In this document: in pieces, positions 1 to 5,045 of the stretch | Layout of the letters: every line of letters begins with the position of its first letter | Position numbering within the stretch: the stretch's first letter is position 1 | Origin: Dehalococcoidia bacterium | GTDB taxonomy: Bacteria > Chloroflexota > Dehalococcoidia > Lucifugimonadales > JAGWBF01 | NCBI GenBank assembly: GCA_021296015.1 | Contig: JAGWBG010000138.1 | Coordinates: forward strand, 1-5,045 | DNA length: 5,045 nucleotides | Direction of reading: 5' to 3' | The notes under the pieces: generated by a model | Database searches by the model: none | What the model was told of the DNA's origin: nothing | Seen by the model: the letters and a program-made list of their open reading frames with translations, nothing else | Position numbers and translations under genes: made by a program

Positions 1-627
1 GATTAGATTGAGCACCCCGGGGGGCACGCCCGCATCCTCGAACACTTTCACCAGTTTCACGGCGCTGAGCGGGGTTGAGGAGGCAGGCTTGAATATCAGG
101 GTGTTGCCGCATATAAGGGCTGGGGCCATCTTCCAGGCCGGTATGGCTATGGGAAAGTTCCAGGGGGTGATGATTCCCACCACTCCAAGGGGTCTGCGGG
201 TGGTGTAAGCCACGGTATCTGGAATCTCCGACGGGGTTGTGTACCCAAAGAGACGCCGCCCTTCTCCCGCAGCGTACTCGGTGATGTTCATGGCACGCCG
301 TACCTCACCCTGGGCATCGGGCAGAGGCTTTCCCTCCTCCAGGGTTATGGTCCGTGCTATATCGTCCTGGCGCTCCCGCATTATCTCCAGGGCACGGTAG
401 AGGATGGACGCCCGTTGAGGGGCGGGCATGGACGACCAGGCGGGAAGGGCGGCATGAGCGGCATCTATCGCCCGGTTTGCGTCATCCACCACCGAAGTCT
501 GGAAGCTCCCCAGCACCGTCTTGATGTCAGCAGGGTTGGTGATGGTATAGGTGCGGCCGGAAACCGACTCCACCCACTGACCGTTGATGTAATTATGATA
601 GGTGGGGACCTGTGAACCTTCAGCCAT
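1..627 (-). CDS. Aldehyde dehydrogenase family protein, N-terminal 209 residues (cut by left edge)
   Basis: The family oxidises aldehydes to carboxylic acids with NAD(P)+ in the cytoplasm. Translation from the ATG at 627 gives MAEGSQVPTYHNYINGQWVE and stays open to the window edge. Residues 155-159 are PWNFP, whose Asn157 is the family's oxyanion-hole asparagine. Residues 179-189, FKPASSTPLSA, contain the lysine that contacts the cofactor adenosine ribose, and residues 200-209 resemble the usual AGxPxGVLNL stretch. The catalytic Cys and Glu lie beyond the edge, so activity cannot be judged; about 270 further residues are expected. A perfect AAGGAGG ribosome site (633-639) sits 5 bases before the start. 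The AAGEGRRLFGYTTPSE stretch (residues 120-135) recalls ketoglutarate-semialdehyde and related dehydrogenases, but the substrate is not determined. It lies 90 bases downstream of the hydrolase gene on the same strand, probably sharing its transcript. Confidence 0.93.
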   Translation of the reverse strand, partial: MAEGSQVPTYHNYINGQWVESVSGRTYTITNPADIKTVLGSFQTSVVDDANRAIDAAHAALPAWSSMPAPQRASILYRALEIMRERQDDIARTITLEEGKPLPDAQGEVRRAMNITEYAAGEGRRLFGYTTPSEIPDTVAYTTRRPLGVVGIITPWNFPIAIPAWKMAPALICGNTLIFKPASSTPLSAVKLVKVFEDAGVPPGVLNLI

Positions 628-655
628 AGACGCCTCCTTGGGGGCGTAATGTAAT

Positions 656-691
656 TCAGTAGGGGCGACCACACAGTCGCCCCCAATCTGA
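656..691. repeat. GC-rich intergenic hairpin between hydrolase and aldehyde dehydrogenase genes
   Basis: GGGGCGAC (662-669) and GTCGCCCC (676-683) form a perfect 8-bp stem with a 6-base loop (CACACA). TCAG (656-659) and CTGA (688-691) add an imperfect outer pairing. On the minus strand the stem follows the hydrolase stop by about 34 bases, but no T tract follows it, so it is not a classical intrinsic terminator. The sequence resembles short palindromic intergenic repeats often seen in Chloroflexota-like genomes; that is from memory. It could be a dispersed repeat, an mRNA-stabilising stem or a partial attenuator between two co-transcribed genes. Confidence 0.6.
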
Positions 692-717
692 CAGCCCTAT
701 TCTTAATTATGGAGGAC

Positions 718-1497
718 TTACGATGCGGCTGCGGCAACGGGTGCCAGATGCTTCTGGAACCAGCCCAAAGTCCGCTCCCAAGCGTCGTTGGCAGAGGGTT
801 CGTGGTAGCTGGCCCGCTCATCACAGAGGAACCCATGACCTGCTCCGGGATACATCTTGAAGTCGTAGACCTTGCCATGCTTCTGAAGCTCGGCCTCGAT
901 TCTTTTCACGTCGTCCGGCGTCGGGTTCTGGTCCAACTCGCCGAAGTTGCCCATGACAGGACACTGGATTCGGGCGGTGCGGTCGAATGGGGAAGGGCCA
1001 GAGCCCAAGGCTCTGAAGCAGTTGCCGCCATAGTAGTCCACGGCAGCGGCCAGGCCGGGACAAGAGGAGGCCGCCAGGTAGGTGATGAGACCTCCTGCGC
1101 AGAACCCCACTATGCCAATCTTGTCCCCAATCACCCGGGGGTGACTCCGTAGCCAGCTTATGGTGGTGTTTATGTCCAGCACTATAGTATCATCCTGCCA
1201 GTTCGCCACAGCAGCGGCCCTGGCATCAGGGTCGTCATAGGGGTAGACCGGATTCGTTCCCCTGATTCCCTCCGTTGTGCCTTCCCTGTGGAACATGGCC
1301 GGAGCAACGGCGAAATATCCGGCAGCAGCCAGACGGTCGGCGATGGACTGTATGTTGCTGTTGACCCCAAAGACCTCCTGTACCACTATGACTGCCGGAA
1401 GCTTCCCTGGCGTGTTGGGTACGCTCACGTAGGTCGCCATGTCGTCCAGCAAATCATCGGGGGCCTCTACTCTCTGAATCTCCCAAAACGACGCCAT
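718..1497 (-). CDS. Dienelactone hydrolase family protein
   Basis: A cytoplasmic alpha/beta hydrolase of 259 residues, close to the usual length for this family. The classical member hydrolyses dienelactone to maleylacetate in chloroaromatic breakdown, but many homologues act on other esters or lactones. The family's catalytic triad is visible: Cys133 in GFCAGG, Asp189 in FGELDQNPTP, and His221 in GAGHGF. Glu41 in QEVFGVN matches the conserved glutamate that interacts with the nucleophile. The N-terminus has no signal peptide, and the C-terminus ends in a short alanine run. The ATG at 1497 is supported by AAGGAGGA (1505-1512) with 7-base spacing. It is the first gene of a minus-strand unit continuing into the aldehyde dehydrogenase, consistent with a catabolic or detoxification role on carbonyl or ester compounds. 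The substrate cannot be read from sequence. Confidence 0.93.
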   Translation of the reverse strand: MASFWEIQRVEAPDDLLDDMATYVSVPNTPGKLPAVIVVQEVFGVNSNIQSIADRLAAAGYFAVAPAMFHREGTTEGIRGTNPVYPYDDPDARAAAVANWQDDTIVLDINTTISWLRSHPRVIGDKIGIVGFCAGGLITYLAASSCPGLAAAVDYYGGNCFRALGSGPSPFDRTARIQCPVMGNFGELDQNPTPDDVKRIEAELQKHGKVYDFKMYPGAGHGFLCDERASYHEPSANDAWERTLGWFQKHLAPVAAAAS

Positions 1498-1536
1498 CTC
1501 CTTATCCTCCTTACGTTACATTTGGATTGTTCTACT

Positions 1537-1563
1537 CATTGACAGGGTACTGCCCGCTCAATG
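1537..1563 (-). other. Stem-loop in the predicted 5' leader of the hydrolase transcript
   Basis: CATTGA (1537-1542) pairs with TCAATG (1558-1563). A symmetric 2x2 internal loop follows, then GGG (1545-1547) pairs with CCC (1553-1555) around a 5-base loop. It falls inside the roughly 110-base leader implied by the upstream promoter candidate. Its role is unknown; the stem is modest and could be accidental. Confidence 0.35.
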
Positions 1564-1614
1564 GCCGGGGAACGGGTTTCTCAGCAATTGTAGACCAATC
1601 CCCATCTGGAACAA

Positions 1615-1643
1615 ATTTTAGCAGAGGAATCAAGGGTATACAA
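1615..1643 (-). promoter_or_regulatory. Candidate sigma-70 promoter for the hydrolase gene
   Basis: Read on the minus strand: -35 TTGTAT (1643-1638), a 17-base spacer, and -10 TAAAAT (1620-1615), preceded directly by TGC as an extended -10. The -35 is weak (3 of 6 to consensus) but the -10 is 5 of 6. The start would be near 1608, giving a leader of about 110 bases. It stands back to back with the promoter of the plus-strand gene, with 9 bases between the two -35 boxes. Confidence 0.45.
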
Positions 1644-1652
1644 GCGGGATTT

Positions 1653-1681
1653 TGGACAAGGGGGATAGCGTCTGCTATCAT
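1653..1681 (+). promoter_or_regulatory. Candidate sigma-70 promoter for the nuclease-like gene
   Basis: -35 TGGACA (1653-1658, 5 of 6), a 17-base spacer, and -10 TATCAT (1676-1681, 5 of 6) with an extended TGC just upstream. The predicted start is near 1688, about 29 bases before the ATG, leaving room for the AAAGGAGG ribosome site at 1702-1709. Confidence 0.6.
1664..1679. promoter_or_regulatory. Dyad over the -10 box of the nuclease-like gene's promoter
   Basis: GATAGC (1664-1669) and GCTATC (1674-1679) are perfect inverted arms around GTCT. Flanking GGGG (1660-1663) and CCCCC (1683-1687) extend the symmetry imperfectly. The right arm covers most of the -10 hexamer, so a protein bound here would block this promoter. 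It may be an operator, or the symmetry may be coincidental; no regulator gene is seen in the window. Confidence 0.35.
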
Positions 1682-1716
1682 ACCCCCAACACCTCTGCCT
1701 GAAAGGAGGCGGGGAC

Positions 1717-2652
1717 ATGCCGATGGAAGGCCTGCTTTCGCTGGTGGAAAGGCTCAGGGAGCGCATTGACTCCCACGGAGCCGCCCTCCGTGGGAGCGAG
1801 GCCCTGACCCGCTACGCGCTGATAGACCCCATGCTGCGAGAGCTGGGCTGGGACACGTCTGACCCGGAGATGGTGATACCCGAATACAGCTCGGGCGGTG
1901 GGCGGGCGGACTACGCTCTTCTCAGCGCCGGCAAGCCCGTGATGATGGTGGAGGCCAAGAAGCTGGATGAGTCTCTGCAAAGCGCACTTAATCAGGCTAT
2001 CAACTATTCCATAAGTGGAACAGGCAATAAAGCCCGCTATTTTTCGGTAACCGATGGCGCGAATTGGGTAATGTACGATACAAGCAAGCCTCCCGCTGAG
2101 ATGCTGATAACGTCCTTCGACCTGAAGGGAACATCGGCGGCTGAGGCGTGCTTGCAGGCGTTGTCCCTATGGAGGCCTAGCGTGACTTCAGGGCGCGTCC
2201 AAGCGGGGAAGGCTCCCGTCGTTGGGTTGCCCGATGACTCGCCGGGTACGCCAGAGCCTCCGCCCCCAGAGCCCCCCGAACCGGGATGGGAGCCGCTATC
2301 AACACTGAAACCAGTCCCAAGTAGAGAGAATCCATCTCCTTCCGAGATTCTGTTGCCCGACAATTCGCGCGCTAGCATCAGGAAGTGGATAGATGTTTCC
2401 GTGACAGCTATACGCTGGCTTATGGAGAACAACCATCTGAATGCAGCCCATTGTCCCATTAAGAGCGGAAAAAGCTACATATTGACTAACTGCCCCACGT
2501 TTCCAGGTGGGAAACCTATGCAATACTACAAGGAGATAAACTCACTGTATCTGAGCGCATATTACAATTCCCGTAATCAAATTAGAAATCTACGGCTTAT
2601 CATTGAGCACGCGGAGCAGGACCCGGCGCAGTTCAAGGTGCGCTTCCCCTGA
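1717..2652 (+). CDS. Orphan HsdR-N-like PD-(D/E)XK nuclease-domain protein
   Basis: A 311-residue protein. Residues 1-150 resemble the N-terminal nuclease domain of type I restriction HsdR subunits: a helical start, a PMLRELGWD stretch (38-46), Asp65 in GGRADYALL, the E-x-K motif at Glu79 and Lys81 in VEAKK, then QAINY (93-97), the Q-x3-Y signature of this nuclease group. These residues suggest intact metal-dependent DNA cleavage chemistry. Residues 172-190 form a proline- and acid-rich linker. Residues 210-311 make a second domain I cannot name, with W224, W234, a CPI at 246-248 and many aromatics around 270-283. Full-length HsdR has about 1000 residues including a helicase motor, which is absent here. 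The ATG at 1717 follows AAAGGAGG with 7-base spacing; an in-frame ATG two codons on (1723) is less well spaced. No hsdM or hsdS is in view. A defence or DNA-processing role is plausible but inferred. Confidence 0.8.
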   Translation: MPMEGLLSLVERLRERIDSHGAALRGSEALTRYALIDPMLRELGWDTSDPEMVIPEYSSGGGRADYALLSAGKPVMMVEAKKLDESLQSALNQAINYSISGTGNKARYFSVTDGANWVMYDTSKPPAEMLITSFDLKGTSAAEACLQALSLWRPSVTSGRVQAGKAPVVGLPDDSPGTPEPPPPEPPEPGWEPLSTLKPVPSRENPSPSEILLPDNSRASIRKWIDVSVTAIRWLMENNHLNAAHCPIKSGKSYILTNCPTFPGGKPMQYYKEINSLYLSAYYNSRNQIRNLRLIIEHAEQDPAQFKVRFP

Positions 2653-2701
2653 CCGCGGCCATGAGACCTTTGCATAACCTATGATGAAGCTCCATGATCC
2701 C

Positions 2702-2805
2702 GTCATTCCGAGTGCAGCGAGGAATCTGAAATTCTTGGGCAGCGGAACAGCGCAAATCACAAGGTCTTTAGACCCCTCGTCCGCCTGAGGCGGACTCGGG
2801 GTGAC
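2702..2805. repeat. Intergenic palindromic repeat element (about 104 bases)
   Basis: The ends are inverted: GTCATTCCGAGT (2702-2713) and ACTCGGGGTGAC (2794-2805) pair over all 12 positions as RNA, with two G-U wobbles. Just inside the right end is a hairpin, GTCCGCC-TGA-GGCGGAC (2779-2795), which can extend through CCCC (2773-2776) and GGGG (2798-2801). The left end followed by GCAGCGAGGAATCT matches a dispersed intergenic repeat motif recalled from several bacterial groups, including Chloroflexota. No coding content is seen. It lies between the nuclease-like gene and the sufB promoter and may also act as a 3' boundary, although no T tract follows. The rest of 2653-2862 shows nothing beyond a small CGAAC/GTTCG dyad (2832-2847). 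Confidence 0.65.
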
Positions 2806-2862
2806 AGTGAAAAGGCGCTTGGGACGAGGATCGAACGGTCCTGTTCGCCCAGGTGACTCCCA

Positions 2863-2891
2863 TTGACGATACAAAATGCGGGTGCTATACT
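2863..2891 (+). promoter_or_regulatory. Sigma-70-type promoter of the suf operon
   Basis: -35 TTGACG (2863-2868, 5 of 6), a 17-base spacer, and -10 TATACT (2886-2891, 5 of 6), with TGC directly upstream as an extended -10. This is the best promoter match in the window. The start is expected near 2898, giving a leader of about 65-70 bases to sufB. Confidence 0.75.
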
Positions 2892-2892
2892 A

Positions 2893-2917
2893 ATTCCTGA
2901 CCTAAAAGGTCAACAAT
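2893..2917. promoter_or_regulatory. Candidate IscR/Rrf2-type operator at the suf promoter
   Basis: ATTCCTGACCT (2893-2903) and AGGTCAACAAT (2907-2917) form a dyad around AAA, with 9 of 11 positions symmetric and a perfect TGACCT/AGGTCA core. The GACC-N5-GGTC geometry equals the GACT-N5-AGTC core of the enterobacterial IscR type 1 site. Against the remembered 25-base consensus I count 19 agreeing positions. The site begins 2 bases after the -10 box and covers the expected transcription start, as expected for a repressor. IscR-like Rrf2 proteins or SufR control suf genes in other bacteria. The regulator itself is not in the window. Confidence 0.5.
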
Positions 2918-2954
2918 AGAGATTAAGGAATTCGACGGAAAACACCGGACATTC

Positions 2955-2961
2955 GGAAGGA
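2955..2961 (+). promoter_or_regulatory. Ribosome binding site that questions the sufB start
   Basis: GGAAGGA ends just one base before the ATG at 2963, which is unusually close. The in-frame GTG at 2969 lies 7 bases downstream, a normal distance, so translation may begin at GTG two codons later than the ATG. Confidence 0.5.
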
Positions 2962-2962
2962 A

Positions 2963-4429
2963 ATGAATGTGACCACACCGAAAGTCATCTCGCGAAATAC
3001 GGGGCTTGAGGACTCGGACTACAAATGGGGCTTTACCATAGATATAGAGTCCGACGTAGCCCCCAAGGGCCTTAACGAGGACATAGTCCACTTCATCTGG
3101 GCAAAGAAGAACGAGCCGGATTGGATGCTGGACTGGAGGCTCAAGTCATACAGGCACTGGCTCAGGACGAACCATGAAGAGCCCAAGTGGGCCAACGTCC
3201 ACCATCCCCCCATTGACTTCCAGGACATCATATACTACGCCGCCCCCACCTCCAAGGCGCAAGGTCCCAACAGCCTGGACGAAGTAGACCCGGAGTTGGT
3301 AGAGGCGTTCAACAAGCTGGGTATCCCCATCGAGGAGCAGAAAAAGCTCTCGGGCGTGGCGGTGGACGCGGTGCTGGACAGCGTATCCGTTGCCACCACC
3401 TACAAGGAGACCCTGGACAAGTACGGAATCATCTTCTGCTCCCTCACGGAGGCAATCCAGAAGTACCCGGACCTGGTGAAGAAGTACATGGGTTCCGTCG
3501 TACCCTACACAGACAATTTCTACGCCAGCCTTAACTCCGCCGTCTTCAGCGACGGCTCCTTCGCCTATATTCCCAAGGGCGTGCGCTGCCCAATGGACCT
3601 GATGACCTATTTCCGTATCAACCAGGCCGACTCCGGCCAGTTCGAGCGCACCCTCATCATTGCGGACGAGGGCAGCTACGTCAGCTACCTGGAGGGATGC
3701 ACGGCACCCAGCAGAAAGACCAACCAGCTTCACGCTGCGGTGGTGGAGTTGATTGCTCTGGACAACGCCGAGATCAAGTACTCCACCCTCCAGAACTGGT
3801 TCCCGGGAGACAAGGAAGGCAATGGTGGCGTGTACAACTTCGTCACCAAGCGAGGCAAGGCCCAGGGTGTCAACTCCAAAATCTCCTGGACTCAGGTGGA
3901 GACCGGCTCCGCCATAACTTGGAAGTACCCCAGCGTGATTCTACAGGGCGACAACTCCGTCGGGGAGTTTTACTCCGTGGCGCTGGTGAACAATTATCAG
4001 CAGGCGGACACCGGCACCAAGATGCTCCACATAGGGAAGAACACGAAAAGTACCATAGTTGCCAAGGGCATCTCCGCAGGAAAGGGCAATGCCACGTACC
4101 GGGGCCTGGTCAAGATTAACCCATCGGCCACCAACGCCCGGAATTTCACCCAGTGCGACTCCCTTCTTGTGGGCGACAAGTGTGGTGCCCACACGGTCCC
4201 CTACATAGAGGTGCGCAACCCCTCGGCACGGATGGAGCACGAGGCCACCACGTCTAAGGTGAGCGATGACCAACTCTTCTACCTGCAGCAGCGGGGCATC
4301 TCCCTTGAGGACGCCCATTACATGATCATCAACGGGTTCTGCAAGGGCATATTCAAGGAGTTGCCCTTCGAGTTCGCCGCCGAGGCATCCCAGCTGCTCA
4401 AGGTAAGCCATGAAGGCACCGTCGGGTAA
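2963..4429 (+). CDS. sufB: Fe-S cluster assembly scaffold protein SufB
   Basis: SufB is the scaffold subunit of the cytoplasmic SufBC2D complex, on which iron-sulfur clusters are built from sulfur delivered by SufS and its partner. The 488-residue translation matches the usual 465-495. The N-terminal part contains [20 protein letters not shown] (44-63), typical of SufB. The beta-helix core carries SYLEGCTAP (241-249). Near the C-terminus Cys398 in TQCDS corresponds to E. coli Cys405, and His426-Glu427 in MEHEATTS correspond to His433-Glu434, residues needed for cluster assembly. [12 protein letters not shown] (436-447) and [11 protein letters not shown] (458-468) are also hallmark stretches. 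There is no intein, although sufB is a common intein host. The start may be ATG 2963 or GTG 2969. sufC follows on the same strand, and the gene has its own promoter and operator candidate upstream. Confidence 0.98.
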   Translation: MNVTTPKVISRNTGLEDSDYKWGFTIDIESDVAPKGLNEDIVHFIWAKKNEPDWMLDWRLKSYRHWLRTNHEEPKWANVHHPPIDFQDIIYYAAPTSKAQGPNSLDEVDPELVEAFNKLGIPIEEQKKLSGVAVDAVLDSVSVATTYKETLDKYGIIFCSLTEAIQKYPDLVKKYMGSVVPYTDNFYASLNSAVFSDGSFAYIPKGVRCPMDLMTYFRINQADSGQFERTLIIADEGSYVSYLEGCTAPSRKTNQLHAAVVELIALDNAEIKYSTLQNWFPGDKEGNGGVYNFVTKRGKAQGVNSKISWTQVETGSAITWKYPSVILQGDNSVGEFYSVALVNNYQQADTGTKMLHIGKNTKSTIVAKGISAGKGNATYRGLVKINPSATNARNFTQCDSLLVGDKCGAHTVPYIEVRNPSARMEHEATTSKVSDDQLFYLQQRGISLEDAHYMIINGFCKGIFKELPFEFAAEASQLLKVSHEGTVG

Positions 4430-4447
4430 CAGCGACCTGAGAAGGTG

Positions 4448-4568
4448 TATTCAGCTACTGATATCCTCTCCCGGCAAGGACACCCCCACACCCAAGCCAT
4501 CTCCCAGAGGGAAAGGGAGGCTACGTAAGGGTCCCCAAGGGGTGGGGCATTCTACCCAATATTCAGCT
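4448..4568. repeat. Possible small insertion bounded by 9-base direct repeats between sufB and sufC
   Basis: TATTCAGCT occurs at 4448-4456 and again at 4560-4568, bracketing 103 bases. The bracketed DNA holds no gene but has short stems: CTCCC/GGGAG (4501-4505, 4515-4519) and CCCC/GGGG (4533-4536, 4544-4547), with outer GGGT/ACCC (4529-4532, 4554-4557). Removing one repeat and the interior would leave a 48-base sufB-sufC gap, more usual for this operon, and would keep the sufC ribosome site. The direct repeat could be a target-site duplication. No clear terminal inverted repeats are visible, so chance remains possible. Confidence 0.35.
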
Positions 4569-4589
4569 TCAGAGGAGCATAGACATCCA

Positions 4590-5045
4590 ATGCTCATAGT
4601 GCGCAACCTCCACGCATCCATCGGAGAAGTGGAAATATTAAAGGGAGTGGACCTCAAGGTTAACGCCGGCGAGGTACACGCCATCATGGGCCCCAACGGT
4701 TCGGGCAAGAGCACCCTTGCCAACGTGCTGGCGGGAAGGCCCGAATACACCGTCACCGATGGTGACGTCATTTACCAGGACAAGAACCTCCTGGAGATGG
4801 ACCCTGAGACACGTGCGCGAGAGGGGATTTTCCTTGCCTTCCAGTACCCCGTCGAGCTTCCGGGGGTCCGTAGCTGGCAATTCCTGAACGCATCGGTGGA
4901 CGCCATCCGCTCCCACCGGGGCGAGTCGGAGTTGAGTATCCGCGCCTTCGACCGGATGCTCAATGAGAAGATGAAGATAGTGGAGATAGACCCGGACCTC
5001 ACCAGGCGGTCGGTCAATGAGGGCTTCTCCGGCGGCGAGAAGAAG
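4590..5045 (+). CDS. sufC: Fe-S cluster assembly ATPase SufC, N-terminal 152 residues (cut by right edge)
   Basis: SufC is the ABC-type ATPase that dimerises on SufB and SufD and drives the conformational change needed for cluster assembly; it is soluble, not a transporter. The translation starts [20 protein letters not shown], as SufC proteins typically do. Walker A is GPNGSGKS (34-41), the Q-loop glutamine is Gln85 in AFQYP, and the SufC form of the ABC signature, FSGGEKK, lies at 146-152 exactly at the edge. Walker B and the H-loop are outside; roughly 100 residues are missing. The ATG is chosen by family alignment. The nearest purine-rich ribosome site, GAGGAG (4572-4577), is 12 bases upstream, a rather long spacing. 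The gap to sufB is 160 bases, longer than usual for this pair. sufD is the expected next gene. Confidence 0.97.
   Translation, partial: MLIVRNLHASIGEVEILKGVDLKVNAGEVHAIMGPNGSGKSTLANVLAGRPEYTVTDGDVIYQDKNLLEMDPETRAREGIFLAFQYPVELPGVRSWQFLNASVDAIRSHRGESELSIRAFDRMLNEKMKIVEIDPDLTRRSVNEGFSGGEKK

Noticed and set aside
656..691. Intrinsic terminator after the hydrolase gene
   Set aside because: The stem is strong, but no run of T follows it on the minus strand, so I list it only as a hairpin or repeat.
709..1152. A 147-codon plus-strand open frame opposite the hydrolase gene
   Set aside because: The minus strand encodes a full dienelactone hydrolase with its catalytic residues; the plus-strand frame has no convincing ribosome site or family features.
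2820..2900. A GTTCGATCC-like T-arm stretch on the minus strand, with a D-arm-like stretch further upstream, hinting at a tRNA
   Set aside because: The T-stem does not pair properly around TTCGA, no matching 5' acceptor strand was found at the right distance, and the region is occupied by the plus-strand sufB promoter.
3146..3733. A 195-codon open frame on the minus strand inside sufB
   Set aside because: It lies wholly opposite the conserved sufB coding sequence and its translation shows no recognisable family. It is explained by the GC-rich codon pattern of sufB.
2963..4429. An intein in sufB
   Set aside because: The translation is of normal length and uninterrupted through the conserved core, so no intein is present.
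4542..4589. In-frame GTG at 4542 as an earlier sufC start
   Set aside because: The extra residues would not fit the conserved SufC N-terminus, which begins at the ATG at 4590. There is no suitable ribosome site before the GTG, and it falls within the possible insertion.

Overview
The window looks like chromosomal DNA of a free-living bacterium. The protein sequences, the fairly GC-rich codon use and the intergenic repeat families recall Chloroflexota (Dehalococcoidia-like lineages). That placement is inferred from memory and was not tested by any search.

Layout. (1) Positions 1-1497, minus strand: the N-terminal 209 residues of an aldehyde dehydrogenase that runs off the left edge, preceded in transcription order by a complete dienelactone-hydrolase-family enzyme. 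A strong GC-rich hairpin lies in the 90-base gap between them. (2) Positions 1498-1716: a divergent intergenic region with two back-to-back candidate promoters, a dyad over one -10 box, and a hairpin in the hydrolase leader. (3) Positions 1717-2652, plus strand: an orphan protein with an HsdR-N-like PD-(D/E)XK nuclease domain, a proline-rich linker and a C-terminal domain I cannot name. (4) Positions 2653-2962: a roughly 104-base imperfect inverted repeat of a dispersed-repeat type, then a near-consensus promoter with a 25-base palindrome over its expected start site. (5) Positions 2963-5045, plus strand: sufB (complete) and sufC (cut by the right edge), separated by 160 bases that may contain a small insertion bounded by a 9-base direct repeat.

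How the parts relate. SufB and SufC are the scaffold and ATPase of the SUF iron-sulfur cluster assembly machine; sufD, sufS and sufU would be expected beyond the right edge. The palindrome at the sufB promoter has the arm and spacer geometry of an IscR/Rrf2-type site, suggesting iron-sulfur-responsive control. The hydrolase and aldehyde dehydrogenase form a likely small catabolic or detoxification transcription unit of unknown substrate. The nuclease-like gene appears to be a single-gene unit with no methylase, specificity or helicase partner in the window. No CRISPR array, rRNA or tRNA gene, or transposase was seen. The most interesting items are the sufB operator candidate, the orphan nuclease-like protein and the possible small insertion inside the suf operon.
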